Below the pieces are notes generated by a model. That model was not told where the DNA came from. It made no database searches and saw only the letters and a program-made list of their open reading frames with translations. From Streptomyces sp. NBC_01283 (GTDB lineage: Bacteria; Actinomycetota; Actinomycetes; Streptomycetales; Streptomycetaceae), in NCBI RefSeq assembly GCF_041435335.1, contig NZ_CP108430.1:7784001-7848000 (forward strand): 64,000 bases of DNA. The letters are read 5' to 3'. This document shows, piece by piece, positions 36,301-43,744 of this stretch (the first letter of the stretch is position 1; each line of letters opens with the position of its first letter). The position numbers were made by a program, and so were the translations under genes.

Positions 36301-36570
36301 GTACTCCTCGACCACGTTGTAGTACGTGTCGCCCGCGGCGAAGGCGAGCAGCCCGGCCGCCAGCACCCACCACGGCCAGCGGTGCGCGGGCCGGTGGACG
36401 TGTACACCGACGAGGACGGCCACGACGCCACCGAGGCCGATGAGCGCCCAGAGCGGGGCGCGCAGGCCGGGCACCGTCATGTAGACGGCGGTGAGAGCGG
36501 CGACCAGGACGACGTAGCCGGCCATGAGCCGATGCGCCCGTGGTTGATCCCGGGAGAAAGCCCGAAACAA
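32050..36570 (-). CDS. Membrane PAS-GGDEF-EAL c-di-GMP protein, frame fused to the PLP synthase
   Basis: From TTG 36570 an uninterrupted 1506-codon frame encodes about nine membrane helices (residues 15-310), a GAF-like region, a PAS domain (~475-590), GGDEF (~610-770), EAL (~775-1075), an Ala/Pro linker and then the alpha-oxoamine synthase from residue 1091. Both enzyme sites look intact: RLGGDEF with an RRSD inhibitory site five residues upstream, and FEALARW, ELTESVLM, DDFGTGFSSLRYL and KIDKSF. It may make and degrade c-di-GMP in response to a membrane signal. No stop separates it from the synthase; a +1 frame would stop at ATGA over the synthase start. Start choice is uncertain (TTG 36576 or ATG 36525 are alternatives). 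Confidence 0.8.
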   Translation of the reverse strand: MFRAFSRDQPRAHRLMAGYVVLVAALTAVYMTVPGLRAPLWALIGLGGVVAVLVGVHVHRPAHRWPWWVLAAGLLAFAAGDTYYNVVEEYFQASNPFPSPADAAYLAVYPLLAAGLFGLVRYRWAGRDLPSLLDALIITAGLALPVWVYLVQPLTEVEGLTWTQRAISIAYPLGDVLVLALLARLLTPDFETGHNPAVRLLVLGTFTLLAFDIAYGILQLNGLWQAGTLLDTGWIVFYTAWGLAALHPSMVELTAYAHQRQSLLPPTRRLVLLAAATLIAPAILLMEGLLDGAHDAAVIAAFSGALFLLVILRLADMVVAHRKAMDRELALRGAAASLVAAITTEEITATCETTVAALSGPGALPATLLLEADDSPPVPHAALDLHRTHLVRAADLGPEIAARFDASQSALVCPMIQRDRPAVDEPPGVLIATGSERQLTEIRGSLEILASHAGLAKARIALREEIIRRESEAYFRTLVRNASDVILIVDDDNAVRYASPSAQAVFGDVRLVGAELPELVDQRDGHRAAQVLTAMRAGGQREPHDYWWIPRDGGRIEVEVRCSDLRRDPTVRGLVVTLRDVTEQRQLEHELTQRAFHDALTGLPNRTLLLERIERALLRGRRESTLTCVLFVDLDDFKVVNDTMGHSAGDRLLVAVGARLSRTLRRSDTAARLGGDEFAVLMEDAKEPADAEILAAQVVQALSRPFQLSGDSVSVSASVGVATAGDSAGAEELLTHADLALYAAKAAGKRQWRRFQQRLHVRMLERHDLQASLDRAIADEEFALRYQPVVDISGNGGPASGAAGDGSAGGGAANGAPHAADIVGFEALARWPHPRRGLVPPQEFIPLAEETGHITPLGAWVLGSAAADIAGLQGVGAPSDRRPYISVNVSARQFRDPGFLGEVRGALETPGLAPGSLQLELTESVLMRGDGQIQAVMRALKDLGVRIAVDDFGTGFSSLRYLREFPVDVLKIDKSFIDDIADDPRQLALVEGIVHLADTMGLQVIAEGIEEPAQRDLLAQMGCGFGQGYLFARPLTAEQGERLLRGRRGHNGAAHASRVAPAVPAISRAAAAVVAPPTAPAPTPSERESTMSEPDTGLLGDRRDPRWGDLDHLRRTSPMTDCVLDEVRGRHIRSGDHWLIDFASCNYLGFDGDPEIIDAIEPAVRRWGTHPSWSRLLGSPRLYPEIEERLTALLGAPDTLLLPTATLIHASVIPVLADKGHVFVEAAAHRTVYDGCVSARGQGATLRRFHADRPDELAAMLRSVPSGSPRLVCLDGVNSMSGNIADVPELAGICRDVDATLYIDDTHGFGVIGERGAAEPCPYGSRGNSVVRHTGETYDNIVLVGGFSKAYSSLLAFLALPSWLKDHLKVAAAPYLYSGPSPTASLATALAGLEVNDRRGDIIRADLHRKTVRVLDHVAGLGLRTLNSDELPIVEIPLADASDLDAVAGFLWEQGIYVTLAAYPLVPRDRVGFRVQLTALNSDDDIDRLNAALTRMSERFPLRPGS

Positions 36571-36582
36571 TGGCAAAGCGCC

Positions 36583-36599
36583 TCCCTGCCTGGCAGGGA
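36583..36599 (-). promoter_or_regulatory. Inverted repeat covering the GGDEF-EAL ribosome site
   Basis: On the minus strand TCCCTGCC-A-GGCAGGGA forms 8-base perfect arms. The right arm overlaps the AGGGAGG Shine-Dalgarno site (36587-36581). Folding would hide the ribosome site of an mRNA that already uses a TTG start. Confidence 0.5.
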
Positions 36600-36686
36600 C
36601 ACCCGGCCGCGAATCACGCGTCAACCTGGGGTCTCGCTCCAATGATCGTAGGCCCTGGCGGCCGGGACCCGCATCTCCAGCCGGGC

Positions 36687-38366
36687 TCAGTCCGGTTCGG
36701 GCAGCGCGGCCCCGACCGGCGGGGGCGTACCGACGCTCTGCCCGAAGAAGTCGACGGAACCGGGGTCGATGCCGAACAGCTTGCGCAGGTCGAGGCCCTT
36801 GTCCGCGAGGGCGTCGCAGTCCGGGGCGAACAGGCGGGCGTCGGCGGCGGACGTGACGGCCGGAAGCGCGCCTCCGGTGAAGCAGGGGCCGACGGTCAGG
36901 CCGGACGGCCGTCCGTCGACGCGTTCCTGGCCGGTCGCCTTGCGCCAGGTACCGATGCCGGTGAAGGCGTGGTCGCCCCACTGCAGCGCCCACTGTCCTT
37001 GCGGGGCACGGTAGTTGTTGCCCTGGAGCAGGACGTTCTTGGTGCTGAGCCCCCCGTCCGTGAGGGCCAGCGGGGAGCCGTCGGTGACGAACAGGTTGTT
37101 GCGGACGGTGACCCCCTTCTCGCCGTCCATCAGGCGCAGGGCGGGGCCGCTCCTCCCGTTCTCAAGGGCGGTCATCACCACGGTGTTCTGGTAGATCCGC
37201 AGGTTGCGCACGTCGTGGCCGTAGACGGCGAGCCCGCCGAAGCGCGGCAGCTTGCGGCCGTCGTCGGACGTGATGTTGTAGCGGATCGTGTTGTCGGTGT
37301 GCGCGCCGTTCGTCTTGCGCGTGTACGCGTAGAAGCCGGGGCCGTCGTTGTGGAACGCGAGGTTGTACTGGATCGTCGAGTCCGAGACGTTCTCGTCGAA
37401 GCCGAACCCGGCACCGTCGACCTTGGAGCCCGTGTGGTTGCGGTAGGCGGTGTTGTGCTCCAGGACCACGTCCTTGGCGTCGTACGCCCAGATGCCCACC
37501 GGCCCCGAGGGCGCCTCGCCGGACGACCTGGATCCGTTGTCGTGGGCGCTGGAGTCGCGCACCGTGGCGTGCCGCACGGCGCCGAGGATGATGCCGTCAC
37601 CGGTGTGGCGGTCGTCCGCGCCGGGATCACCGGTGTTCCGGTACGCGTCGACGTCCGAGACCTCGAACTCCTCGTGTGCGTAGGTCGGTTGACGGGGGTT
37701 GAACTCAGGGCCGTACGTCAGGAGACCGACGTCCTTGTTGCCGTACAACGTGGCCTCATGAATCGTCACGTTCTTGAATCCGTTGCCCTTCTCCGCGCCT
37801 CCGACCGCGATGCCCGTCCGGAAACCGGAGACGCGGACGTGGGAGACGGAGACCCGGTCCAGCTTCCCGCCGTCCGGTCGGTCGGCGTAGAGGTTGATGC
37901 CGCCGTCGTGGGCGTAGGCGGCGCGGTCACCCTTGACGGTGAGATCGCGGATCTGCACGCCCGCGGTGTTGTGCACGGAGATGCCGGGGGAGCCCTCGGC
38001 CTCGACCGTCGCCCGGCCCTCGCCGTACGACCCGACCACCACGGGCCGGTCCGCACGTCCCGCCTCGTCGCCGTTGAGGGTGATGGTGCCGGTGAACCGT
38101 GCGCCGCCCTCCAGGAGCAGCCGGTCGCCGGGTTCGAGCGCCACGCGTTCGGCGCGGGCGAGGGAACGCCAGGCCTGACCGGGCGATGAACCGTCGTTCT
38201 GGTCGTCGCCCCGCGAGCTGACGTAGTACGTACTGGCCGACGGCGCGTAGTGGGGCGTGGCCGCACAGCCGCTCGCGCCGAGCAGCACGAGCGCGGCGGT
38301 GAGGACGGCAGGGGCGGTGCGGCGCCCGACGGCGGCCGGGACGGCGTTCCTGCGCACGGGGGTCAT
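36687..38366 (-). CDS. Lipoprotein with right-handed parallel beta-helix
   Basis: This 559-residue exported protein has a signal sequence ending ALVLLGASGC, a lipobox-like cleavage site with Cys about residue 34. Many short beta-helix coils follow, each with asparagine/valine ladders (VRDSSAHDNGS, VVLEHNTAYRN, TIQYNLAFHNDGPGF). Such folds belong to pectate-lyase-like proteins that bind, epimerise or cleave acidic polysaccharides. It starts 5 bases after the UDP-xylose synthase gene in a polysaccharide operon, so it may trim or anchor the product outside the cell. Catalytic residues cannot be assigned. Confidence 0.87.
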   Translation of the reverse strand: MTPVRRNAVPAAVGRRTAPAVLTAALVLLGASGCAATPHYAPSASTYYVSSRGDDQNDGSSPGQAWRSLARAERVALEPGDRLLLEGGARFTGTITLNGDEAGRADRPVVVGSYGEGRATVEAEGSPGISVHNTAGVQIRDLTVKGDRAAYAHDGGINLYADRPDGGKLDRVSVSHVRVSGFRTGIAVGGAEKGNGFKNVTIHEATLYGNKDVGLLTYGPEFNPRQPTYAHEEFEVSDVDAYRNTGDPGADDRHTGDGIILGAVRHATVRDSSAHDNGSRSSGEAPSGPVGIWAYDAKDVVLEHNTAYRNHTGSKVDGAGFGFDENVSDSTIQYNLAFHNDGPGFYAYTRKTNGAHTDNTIRYNITSDDGRKLPRFGGLAVYGHDVRNLRIYQNTVVMTALENGRSGPALRLMDGEKGVTVRNNLFVTDGSPLALTDGGLSTKNVLLQGNNYRAPQGQWALQWGDHAFTGIGTWRKATGQERVDGRPSGLTVGPCFTGGALPAVTSAADARLFAPDCDALADKGLDLRKLFGIDPGSVDFFGQSVGTPPPVGAALPEPD

Positions 38367-38371
38367 GGGGA

Positions 38372-39334
38372 TCAGGCCTCCACCGGCACCCGCGCGCGCC
38401 GCGGTGCGGACCGTGCGGTGAACCACGCGATGGTGTGCCGCAGGCCCTCGTCGAGGGGCACGCGGGGCATCCAGCCGAGCTGCTCCACGGCCCGGTTGAT
38501 CACCGGGCGGCGGCGGGCCGGGTCGTCGACGGGCAGCGGGCGGTAGGCGATCCGGGAGGGCGATCCGGTGAGGCGCAGGACGAGCTCAGCCAGTTCACGG
38601 ACGGTGCGCTCGCTGGGGTTGCCCAGGTTCACCGGACCGCCGAGGTCGCTGTCGAGCATCGCGAGCAAACCCCGGACGAGGTCGTCGACGTAGCAGAAGC
38701 TACGCGTCTGGCTGCCGTCGCCGTAGAGGGTCAGCGGCCTGCCCGCGAGGGCCTGGCGGACGAACGTGGAGACCACGCGTCCGTCGTGCGGCCGCATCCG
38801 CGGACCGTACGTGTTGAAGATCCTGACGATGCCCACGTCGACGCCGTGGCTGCGCCGGTAGGCCATGGACAGCGCCTCAGCGAACCGCTTGGCCTCGTCG
38901 TAGACGCTGCGCGGGCCGACCGGATTGACGTGGCCCCAGTACTCCTCGGGCTGCGGATGGACCTCCGGGTCGCCGTAGACCTCGCTGGTGGAGGTGAGCA
39001 GGAAGCGGGCGCCGTGCCGCTGGGCCAGGCGCAGGGCGTTCTCGGTGCCGCGGCTCCCGACGGCCAGGGTCTCCACGGCGAGCCGGTGGTAGTCCGGCGG
39101 TGACGCGGGGCTCGCGAGATGGGCCACGGCGTCCACGGGGCCGGGCACGTCGAACGGCGCCGTCACGTCGGCGTGTACCAGCCGGAAGCGGGGCGTGCCG
39201 CGCAGGTGGGCGACGTTCTCCGGTTCACCGGTGCAGAAGTTGTCCAGGCAGCAGACCGTGTCGCCCCTGCGCAGCAGGGCCTCGCACAGATGGGAGCCCA
39301 CGAAGCCGCCGCCGCCTGTCACCACGACCCTCAT
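38372..39334 (-). CDS. UDP-glucuronate decarboxylase (UDP-xylose synthase)
   Basis: This 320-residue short-chain dehydrogenase/reductase has the NAD motif [11 protein letters not shown] and the catalytic pair YDEAK. The block [19 protein letters not shown] then [15 protein letters not shown] is highly characteristic of UDP-glucuronate decarboxylases. It converts UDP-glucuronate to UDP-xylose. Its ATG overlaps the stop of the UDP-glucose dehydrogenase gene as ATGA, so substrate supply and use are coupled. Feedback of UDP-xylose on the dehydrogenase is known in other organisms. Confidence 0.9.
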   Translation of the reverse strand: MRVVVTGGGGFVGSHLCEALLRRGDTVCCLDNFCTGEPENVAHLRGTPRFRLVHADVTAPFDVPGPVDAVAHLASPASPPDYHRLAVETLAVGSRGTENALRLAQRHGARFLLTSTSEVYGDPEVHPQPEEYWGHVNPVGPRSVYDEAKRFAEALSMAYRRSHGVDVGIVRIFNTYGPRMRPHDGRVVSTFVRQALAGRPLTLYGDGSQTRSFCYVDDLVRGLLAMLDSDLGGPVNLGNPSERTVRELAELVLRLTGSPSRIAYRPLPVDDPARRRPVINRAVEQLGWMPRVPLDEGLRHTIAWFTARSAPRRARVPVEA

Positions 39335-40695
39335 GACGCACCTCCGGCGAGCGCGGCCACCTTGGCCGGTGAAGGCGCGGCCGTGGACAGCTGCGGGCGG
39401 CCCGGGGCGTGCACGGCCCAGCCCGCCGCCGACCAGCGCTCGGGGTCGAGGCTGTTGCGGGCGTCCAGGAGGACCGGGGAGCGTACGAGGGCGGCCAGCG
39501 CCGCGGGGTCGATGTCCCGGTACTCGGGCCAGTCGGTGAGGTGCAGCACCAGGTCGGCGTCCTCGCACGCCTTGTCCACGTCCAGGGCGTAGACCAGCTC
39601 GGGACGGGCGACGCGCGCGTTGTCGATGGCCTGCGGGTCGTGTACGCGGACCGTGGCGCCCTGCCGGTGCAGGGCCGCCGCCACGACCAGCGCCGGCGAG
39701 TCGCGGACGTCGTCGCTGCCCGGCTTGAACGCCGCGCCGAGCACTCCGATCCTGCGCCCGGAGAAGGAGCCGCCGAGGAGCCCGCGTGCCTGGTCGACGA
39801 CGCGGGAGCGCTGCCGGGTGTTGATCCGGTCGACCTCGTGCAGGAACGCCACCGCCTCGCCGGCGCCGATCTCCTCGGCACGGGCGGCGAAGGCCCGGAT
39901 GTCCTTGGGGAAGCAGCTGCCGCCGAAGCCGAGCCCCGGTTCGAGGAAGCGCGGGCCGATCCGCGAGTCCGCGCCGATGGCCCTGGCCAGGACGGAAGCG
40001 TCGGCGCCCGCGGCGTCGCACACCTCGGCCATGGCGTTGATGAAGGAGATCTTGGTGGCGAGGAAGGAGTTCGCCGCCACCTTGACCAGCTCGGCGGTGG
40101 CCGGATCGGTGCTGAAGAACGGCACCCCCGCGAGGATCATCGGCGCGTAGAGCGCCCGCAGCACGCCCTCGGAGTGCCGCGACGTCACGCCCACGACGAG
40201 CCGCTCGGGCCGCATGGTGTCGTGGACCGCGGATCCCTCGCGCAGGAACTCGGGGTTCCAGGCGACCTCCGTGCCCGGGGCCGTCGCGGCCAGGTGCTTC
40301 GCGAGCCGGGCCGCCGTGCCGACCGGCACGGTCGACTTGCCCACGACCAGGCTGCCGGGCCGCAGATGCGGGGCGAGACCGTCCACGACGGCGTCCACGT
40401 ACCGCAGGTCGGCGGCGTGGCTGTCGGGGCGCTGCGGGGTGCCCACGCACACGAAGTGTGCCCGGGCGAACGCGGCGCCCTCGGCGAGCGAGGTGGAGAA
40501 GCGCAGCCTGCCCGACGCGACCGTCCTGGCGAGCAGTTCGTCGAGGCCGCTCTCGTGGACGGGCGCCCGGCCCGCCGCCAGGGAGGCGATCCGTTCGGCG
40601 TCGATGTCGATGCCGAGGACCTGGTGGCCGATGTCGGCCATGCACGCGGCGTGCACCGTTCCCACGTATCCGGTGCCGATCACTGTCATCCGCAT
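39331..40695 (-). CDS. UDP-glucose 6-dehydrogenase
   Basis: This 454-residue NAD-dependent enzyme oxidises UDP-glucose to UDP-glucuronate. The Rossmann motif is [27 protein letters not shown] and EFLREGSAV follow. The catalytic cysteine is in [10 protein letters not shown]. The C-terminal UDP domain has [21 protein letters not shown] lies 8 bases before ATG 40695; an internal ATG two codons later is less well placed. It supplies the UDP-glucuronate decarboxylase encoded immediately downstream. Confidence 0.95.
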   Translation of the reverse strand: MRMTVIGTGYVGTVHAACMADIGHQVLGIDIDAERIASLAAGRAPVHESGLDELLARTVASGRLRFSTSLAEGAAFARAHFVCVGTPQRPDSHAADLRYVDAVVDGLAPHLRPGSLVVGKSTVPVGTAARLAKHLAATAPGTEVAWNPEFLREGSAVHDTMRPERLVVGVTSRHSEGVLRALYAPMILAGVPFFSTDPATAELVKVAANSFLATKISFINAMAEVCDAAGADASVLARAIGADSRIGPRFLEPGLGFGGSCFPKDIRAFAARAEEIGAGEAVAFLHEVDRINTRQRSRVVDQARGLLGGSFSGRRIGVLGAAFKPGSDDVRDSPALVVAAALHRQGATVRVHDPQAIDNARVARPELVYALDVDKACEDADLVLHLTDWPEYRDIDPAALAALVRSPVLLDARNSLDPERWSAAGWAVHAPGRPQLSTAAPSPAKVAALAGGAS

Positions 40696-40720
40696 GACGT
40701 CGCTCCTTACGGGTCGGGCC

Positions 40721-41785
40721 TCACGGGGCCTGCTGCTTGCTGTTCGAACGTCGGCCGGGACCGGCGTAGCCATGGGGGTTGAGCTGCTGGAAGCGCCAGG
40801 CGTCCCGGCACATCTCGGGCAGTCCGCGGGTGGGCCGCCAGCCCCACGCGCGGGCCACCGCCCCTGCGTCGGCGACGAGTTCGGGCACGTCTCCGGGACG
40901 GCGCGGCATGATCTGGTAGGGGATGGCCCTGCCGCAGGCAGCGCCGAACGCGGCGATGACGTCGAGGACCGAACGGCCTGTGCCCACACCGAGGTTGAAC
41001 ACCCGCATGCCGGGCCCGTCGGCGAGGTGGTCAAGGGCGATGCGGTGGGCCTCGGCGGTGTCCATGACGTGGAGGTAGTCGCGGACCGCGGTGCCGTCGG
41101 GCGTGGCGTAGTCGTCGCCGAACACGGGCAGCCGCTCGCGCCGCCCGACGGCGACCTGCGCCACGTACGGCATCAGATTGTCGGGGACGCCGCCCGGGTC
41201 CTCGCCGAGGAGCCCGCTGGGGTGGGCGCCGACCGGGTTGAAGTAGCGCAGGGCGAGCACGGTGAACTCCGGGCGGCGGGCGCACACGTCGGCGAGCACC
41301 TGCTCGCAGATCCACTTGGACGCCGCGTACGGATTGGTCGGCCGGGCGGGCGTCGACTCGTCCAGTGGACCGCGCCCCGCGTCGCCGTAGATCGAACAGG
41401 ACGAGGAGAACACCAGCTGGTGCACGCCGTGTTCCTGCATGACCCGCAGCAGCGCGGTCGTGCCGCCGACGTTGGTGTCGTAGTAGTCGATGGGCATCCG
41501 CGTCGACTCGCCCACGGCCTTGTGCGCGGCAAAGTGCACGACGGCGTCCACGGAGTGGCGGCCGAAGACGGCCGACAGGGCGCGCCGATCACGGATGTCC
41601 AGCTCATAGACGGCGCCGACGAAGCGGTCGGCGATCCGCTCCACCCGCGTGAAGACCTGCGGGGTGCTGTGGGAGTAGTCGTCGATCACGATCAACTCGT
41701 AGCCGTGGTCGAGGAGTTCGACGCAGGTGTGGCTCCCGATGAAACCCGCGCCGCCGGTGACGAGGATGGTGGAGGGTGCGCTCAT
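40721..41785 (-). CDS. galE: UDP-glucose 4-epimerase
   Basis: This 354-residue SDR enzyme has the motif VTGGAGFIGSHTC, SSSCSIYGD and the catalytic YAASK. Other GalE marks are ALRYFNPVGAHPSGLLGEDPG and VRDYLHVMDTAEAH. It interconverts UDP-glucose and UDP-galactose. Some bacterial homologues also convert UDP-xylose to UDP-arabinose, which would fit the UDP-xylose synthase in this operon. It sits 6 bases after the glycosyltransferase gene. Confidence 0.93.
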   Translation of the reverse strand: MSAPSTILVTGGAGFIGSHTCVELLDHGYELIVIDDYSHSTPQVFTRVERIADRFVGAVYELDIRDRRALSAVFGRHSVDAVVHFAAHKAVGESTRMPIDYYDTNVGGTTALLRVMQEHGVHQLVFSSSCSIYGDAGRGPLDESTPARPTNPYAASKWICEQVLADVCARRPEFTVLALRYFNPVGAHPSGLLGEDPGGVPDNLMPYVAQVAVGRRERLPVFGDDYATPDGTAVRDYLHVMDTAEAHRIALDHLADGPGMRVFNLGVGTGRSVLDVIAAFGAACGRAIPYQIMPRRPGDVPELVADAGAVARAWGWRPTRGLPEMCRDAWRFQQLNPHGYAGPGRRSNSKQQAP

Positions 41786-41791
41786 GGCCGT

Positions 41792-43621
41792 TCACCAGCT
41801 CAGGACGGCGGCGACGTACGCCGGGTAGAAGACGAGGGCGGTGGCGACCGGCAGTGACACCAGAAGGCCGAGGGCGACCGGGAGCCGCGCCGTCGACAGC
41901 GCGTGGGAGAAGCGGACGTCCGCGGCCCGCGCCGCTTCGCGCACATGGAGCAGGGGGACGGCCACGGCGACGGCCGCGTAGGTCGTGGCGGCGAGGAGGC
42001 AGAGGAAGACATAGCCGGCCGACGGGCTCGTCAGCTCGCCCACCAGGGCGACGGACGACAGGACGGCGGCCAGCACGACGAACGGAAGGGTGAGCCGGGC
42101 GGGCAGCGGCCGGGGGCCGCCGGTGTCCTTGGGTGTGACCTTGAAGGTCACCGGCCGCGGGCTCAGCTTCTGCGCGACGGCGCCGAACAGGCCCAGGATG
42201 ACGAACGGCCAGCGGGCGAGCGCGAACAGCCACGTCTCCCAGCTGATCACCGGGGCGTTGCGCGGGCGCAGCATCCCGCGGCGGCGCATCAGGTACAGGG
42301 TCAGGAGCAGCCACACGGGCATGGACCAGAAGTGGATCAGGAAGTCCACGTAGTCGATGTTCATCCACGGCAGGCCGGTGAGGACGGCGATCGGCGGGAG
42401 CGTGAGGCCCGCGATGATCATCAGGCCGAGGAGCGGGTAGTAGGCCAGGGCGTACGAGAAGCGCAGCCGCAGCACCAGGGGCAGTCGGCGCAGATGGCGC
42501 GGCAGCAGACCGAGGAGCATCGTGGTCAGGCTCCGCGACCACTGGTACTCCTGCGTGATCATGTCGGCGAAGGTGAGCGGCCCGTCCCCGTGCGCCTCGG
42601 CGTCGATGGCGAACGCCCCGTGCCAGCCCGCCGAGTTGAGCAGATAGGTGGTGGAGAAGTCCTCGGCGAGCTCGGGGCCGAGGCCCCCGATGTCCCGCAG
42701 CGCGCGGGTGCGTACGGCGTAGTGGGAGCCGATGCACATCGGCGCGAGCCCGTCGCTGTGCCCCAGCTGCACCGCGCCGTGCCAGACGGCCTCGCGGTGC
42801 AGGCGCCCCCGGGCCGACCAGGACGCCGCGCCGTTGGCGTCGCACATGCTGGGTGCGGCGACATAGCCGATGGCGGGGTCGTCGAAGGGGCGGACCATCT
42901 CGGCGAGGTAGGTCGGCGCGGGCACGTGGTCGCAGTCGAGCTGTGCGACAACGTCGTACCGCCGATAGCCCCAACTGTCGTAGAAGTAGGCGAGGTTGCC
43001 CTCCTTGCAGCGGGTGCGGCGCGGCCAGTCGCTGCGGTGGTACGGGGTCACGCCGCGGCGGCAGGACATCCGCACCCGGTGCGTGCGGCACCAGGCGATG
43101 ATCTCGTCGGTCGGGTCCTCGTCGCACAGCCACACGTCGTACGGGTGCGGAAAGTCCTGGGCCAGCATCGCCTCGAGCGTCTGCCGGGCCATGGGCCACG
43201 GCTCCGACGGGGCGCGGGTCACGGCGAAGGCGACCGGGAGCGGTGGGACGGGCAGCTCCGGGTTGACGCGGCGCAGCCGGAGGGCGGTGACGAAGAAGTA
43301 GCAGGGGAGTCCGGTGAGGTAGAGCAGCAGGGCGCTGTTGATGATCAGCCCCGCCCAGCCGACCCGGTGCTCCGGCTGCAGCCACCAGGACCAGAACCAC
43401 AGGAAGCTCAGCGCCCAGCCCGCGGCGATGGCCATGAGGGCTGCCCTGTCGCGCCGGGGGAGTGCGGGCAGGAAGGTCGTCGGCCGGACGGTGCGCACCG
43501 GGAACGGATGTCCGAAGACGGGGCCGCCCGCGGTGACGCGGACGACGTTGCCGTCCGACATCCGTGCGAGGTCGAGCTCCACCTGGACCAGATCCGCCGA
43601 CATCGGCTCGCTGTGCGTCAT
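41792..43621 (-). CDS. Family 2 glycosyltransferase, cellulose-synthase-like
   Basis: This 609-residue membrane glycosyltransferase has two N-terminal membrane helices (about 60-115), a cytoplasmic GT2 domain (about 130-380) and six C-terminal helices. GT2 marks are WLCDEDPTDE, the DxD motif LDCDHVP, and the catalytic-base region ELAEDFSTT. The processive QxxRW motif appears as TQEYQWSRS, a QxxQW variant. No PilZ domain is fused. It heads the sugar-nucleotide operon and is divergent from a TetR gene. Polymer identity is unknown; available sugars are Glc, Gal, GlcA and Xyl. Confidence 0.9.
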   Translation of the reverse strand: MTHSEPMSADLVQVELDLARMSDGNVVRVTAGGPVFGHPFPVRTVRPTTFLPALPRRDRAALMAIAAGWALSFLWFWSWWLQPEHRVGWAGLIINSALLLYLTGLPCYFFVTALRLRRVNPELPVPPLPVAFAVTRAPSEPWPMARQTLEAMLAQDFPHPYDVWLCDEDPTDEIIAWCRTHRVRMSCRRGVTPYHRSDWPRRTRCKEGNLAYFYDSWGYRRYDVVAQLDCDHVPAPTYLAEMVRPFDDPAIGYVAAPSMCDANGAASWSARGRLHREAVWHGAVQLGHSDGLAPMCIGSHYAVRTRALRDIGGLGPELAEDFSTTYLLNSAGWHGAFAIDAEAHGDGPLTFADMITQEYQWSRSLTTMLLGLLPRHLRRLPLVLRLRFSYALAYYPLLGLMIIAGLTLPPIAVLTGLPWMNIDYVDFLIHFWSMPVWLLLTLYLMRRRGMLRPRNAPVISWETWLFALARWPFVILGLFGAVAQKLSPRPVTFKVTPKDTGGPRPLPARLTLPFVVLAAVLSSVALVGELTSPSAGYVFLCLLAATTYAAVAVAVPLLHVREAARAADVRFSHALSTARLPVALGLLVSLPVATALVFYPAYVAAVLSW

Positions 43622-43660
43622 GGCGCGACGCTCCTGAGGGGTCTGACGCTGTACGCTGAC

Positions 43661-43689
43661 TACGTACGTTTACGTCGTATATGTACGAC
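43661..43689. promoter_or_regulatory. Palindromic operator between GT2 and TetR genes
   Basis: GTCGTA-TATG-TACGAC (43674-43689) is a perfect 6-base inverted repeat. It is adjacent to an ACGTACGT palindrome at 43662-43669. The position between divergent starts makes it a likely TetR operator controlling both directions. Confidence 0.6.
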
Positions 43690-43744
43690 TTTGCACCCGA
43701 TGCTCTCTGAGGTCAAGGGGGCCAGTGAGGCGGAGGTGGCGGAC

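Noticed and set aside
34270..36645. 791-codon plus-strand open frame opposite the GGDEF-EAL gene
   Set aside because: Antisense to well-supported domains and rich in Arg/Gly/Gln with no recognisable fold; an artefact of GC codon bias.
36571..36993. Extension of the GGDEF-EAL frame upstream to 36993
   Set aside because: The added sequence is antisense to the beta-helix lipoprotein gene and is low-complexity Arg-rich; a ribosome site is present only near 36585.
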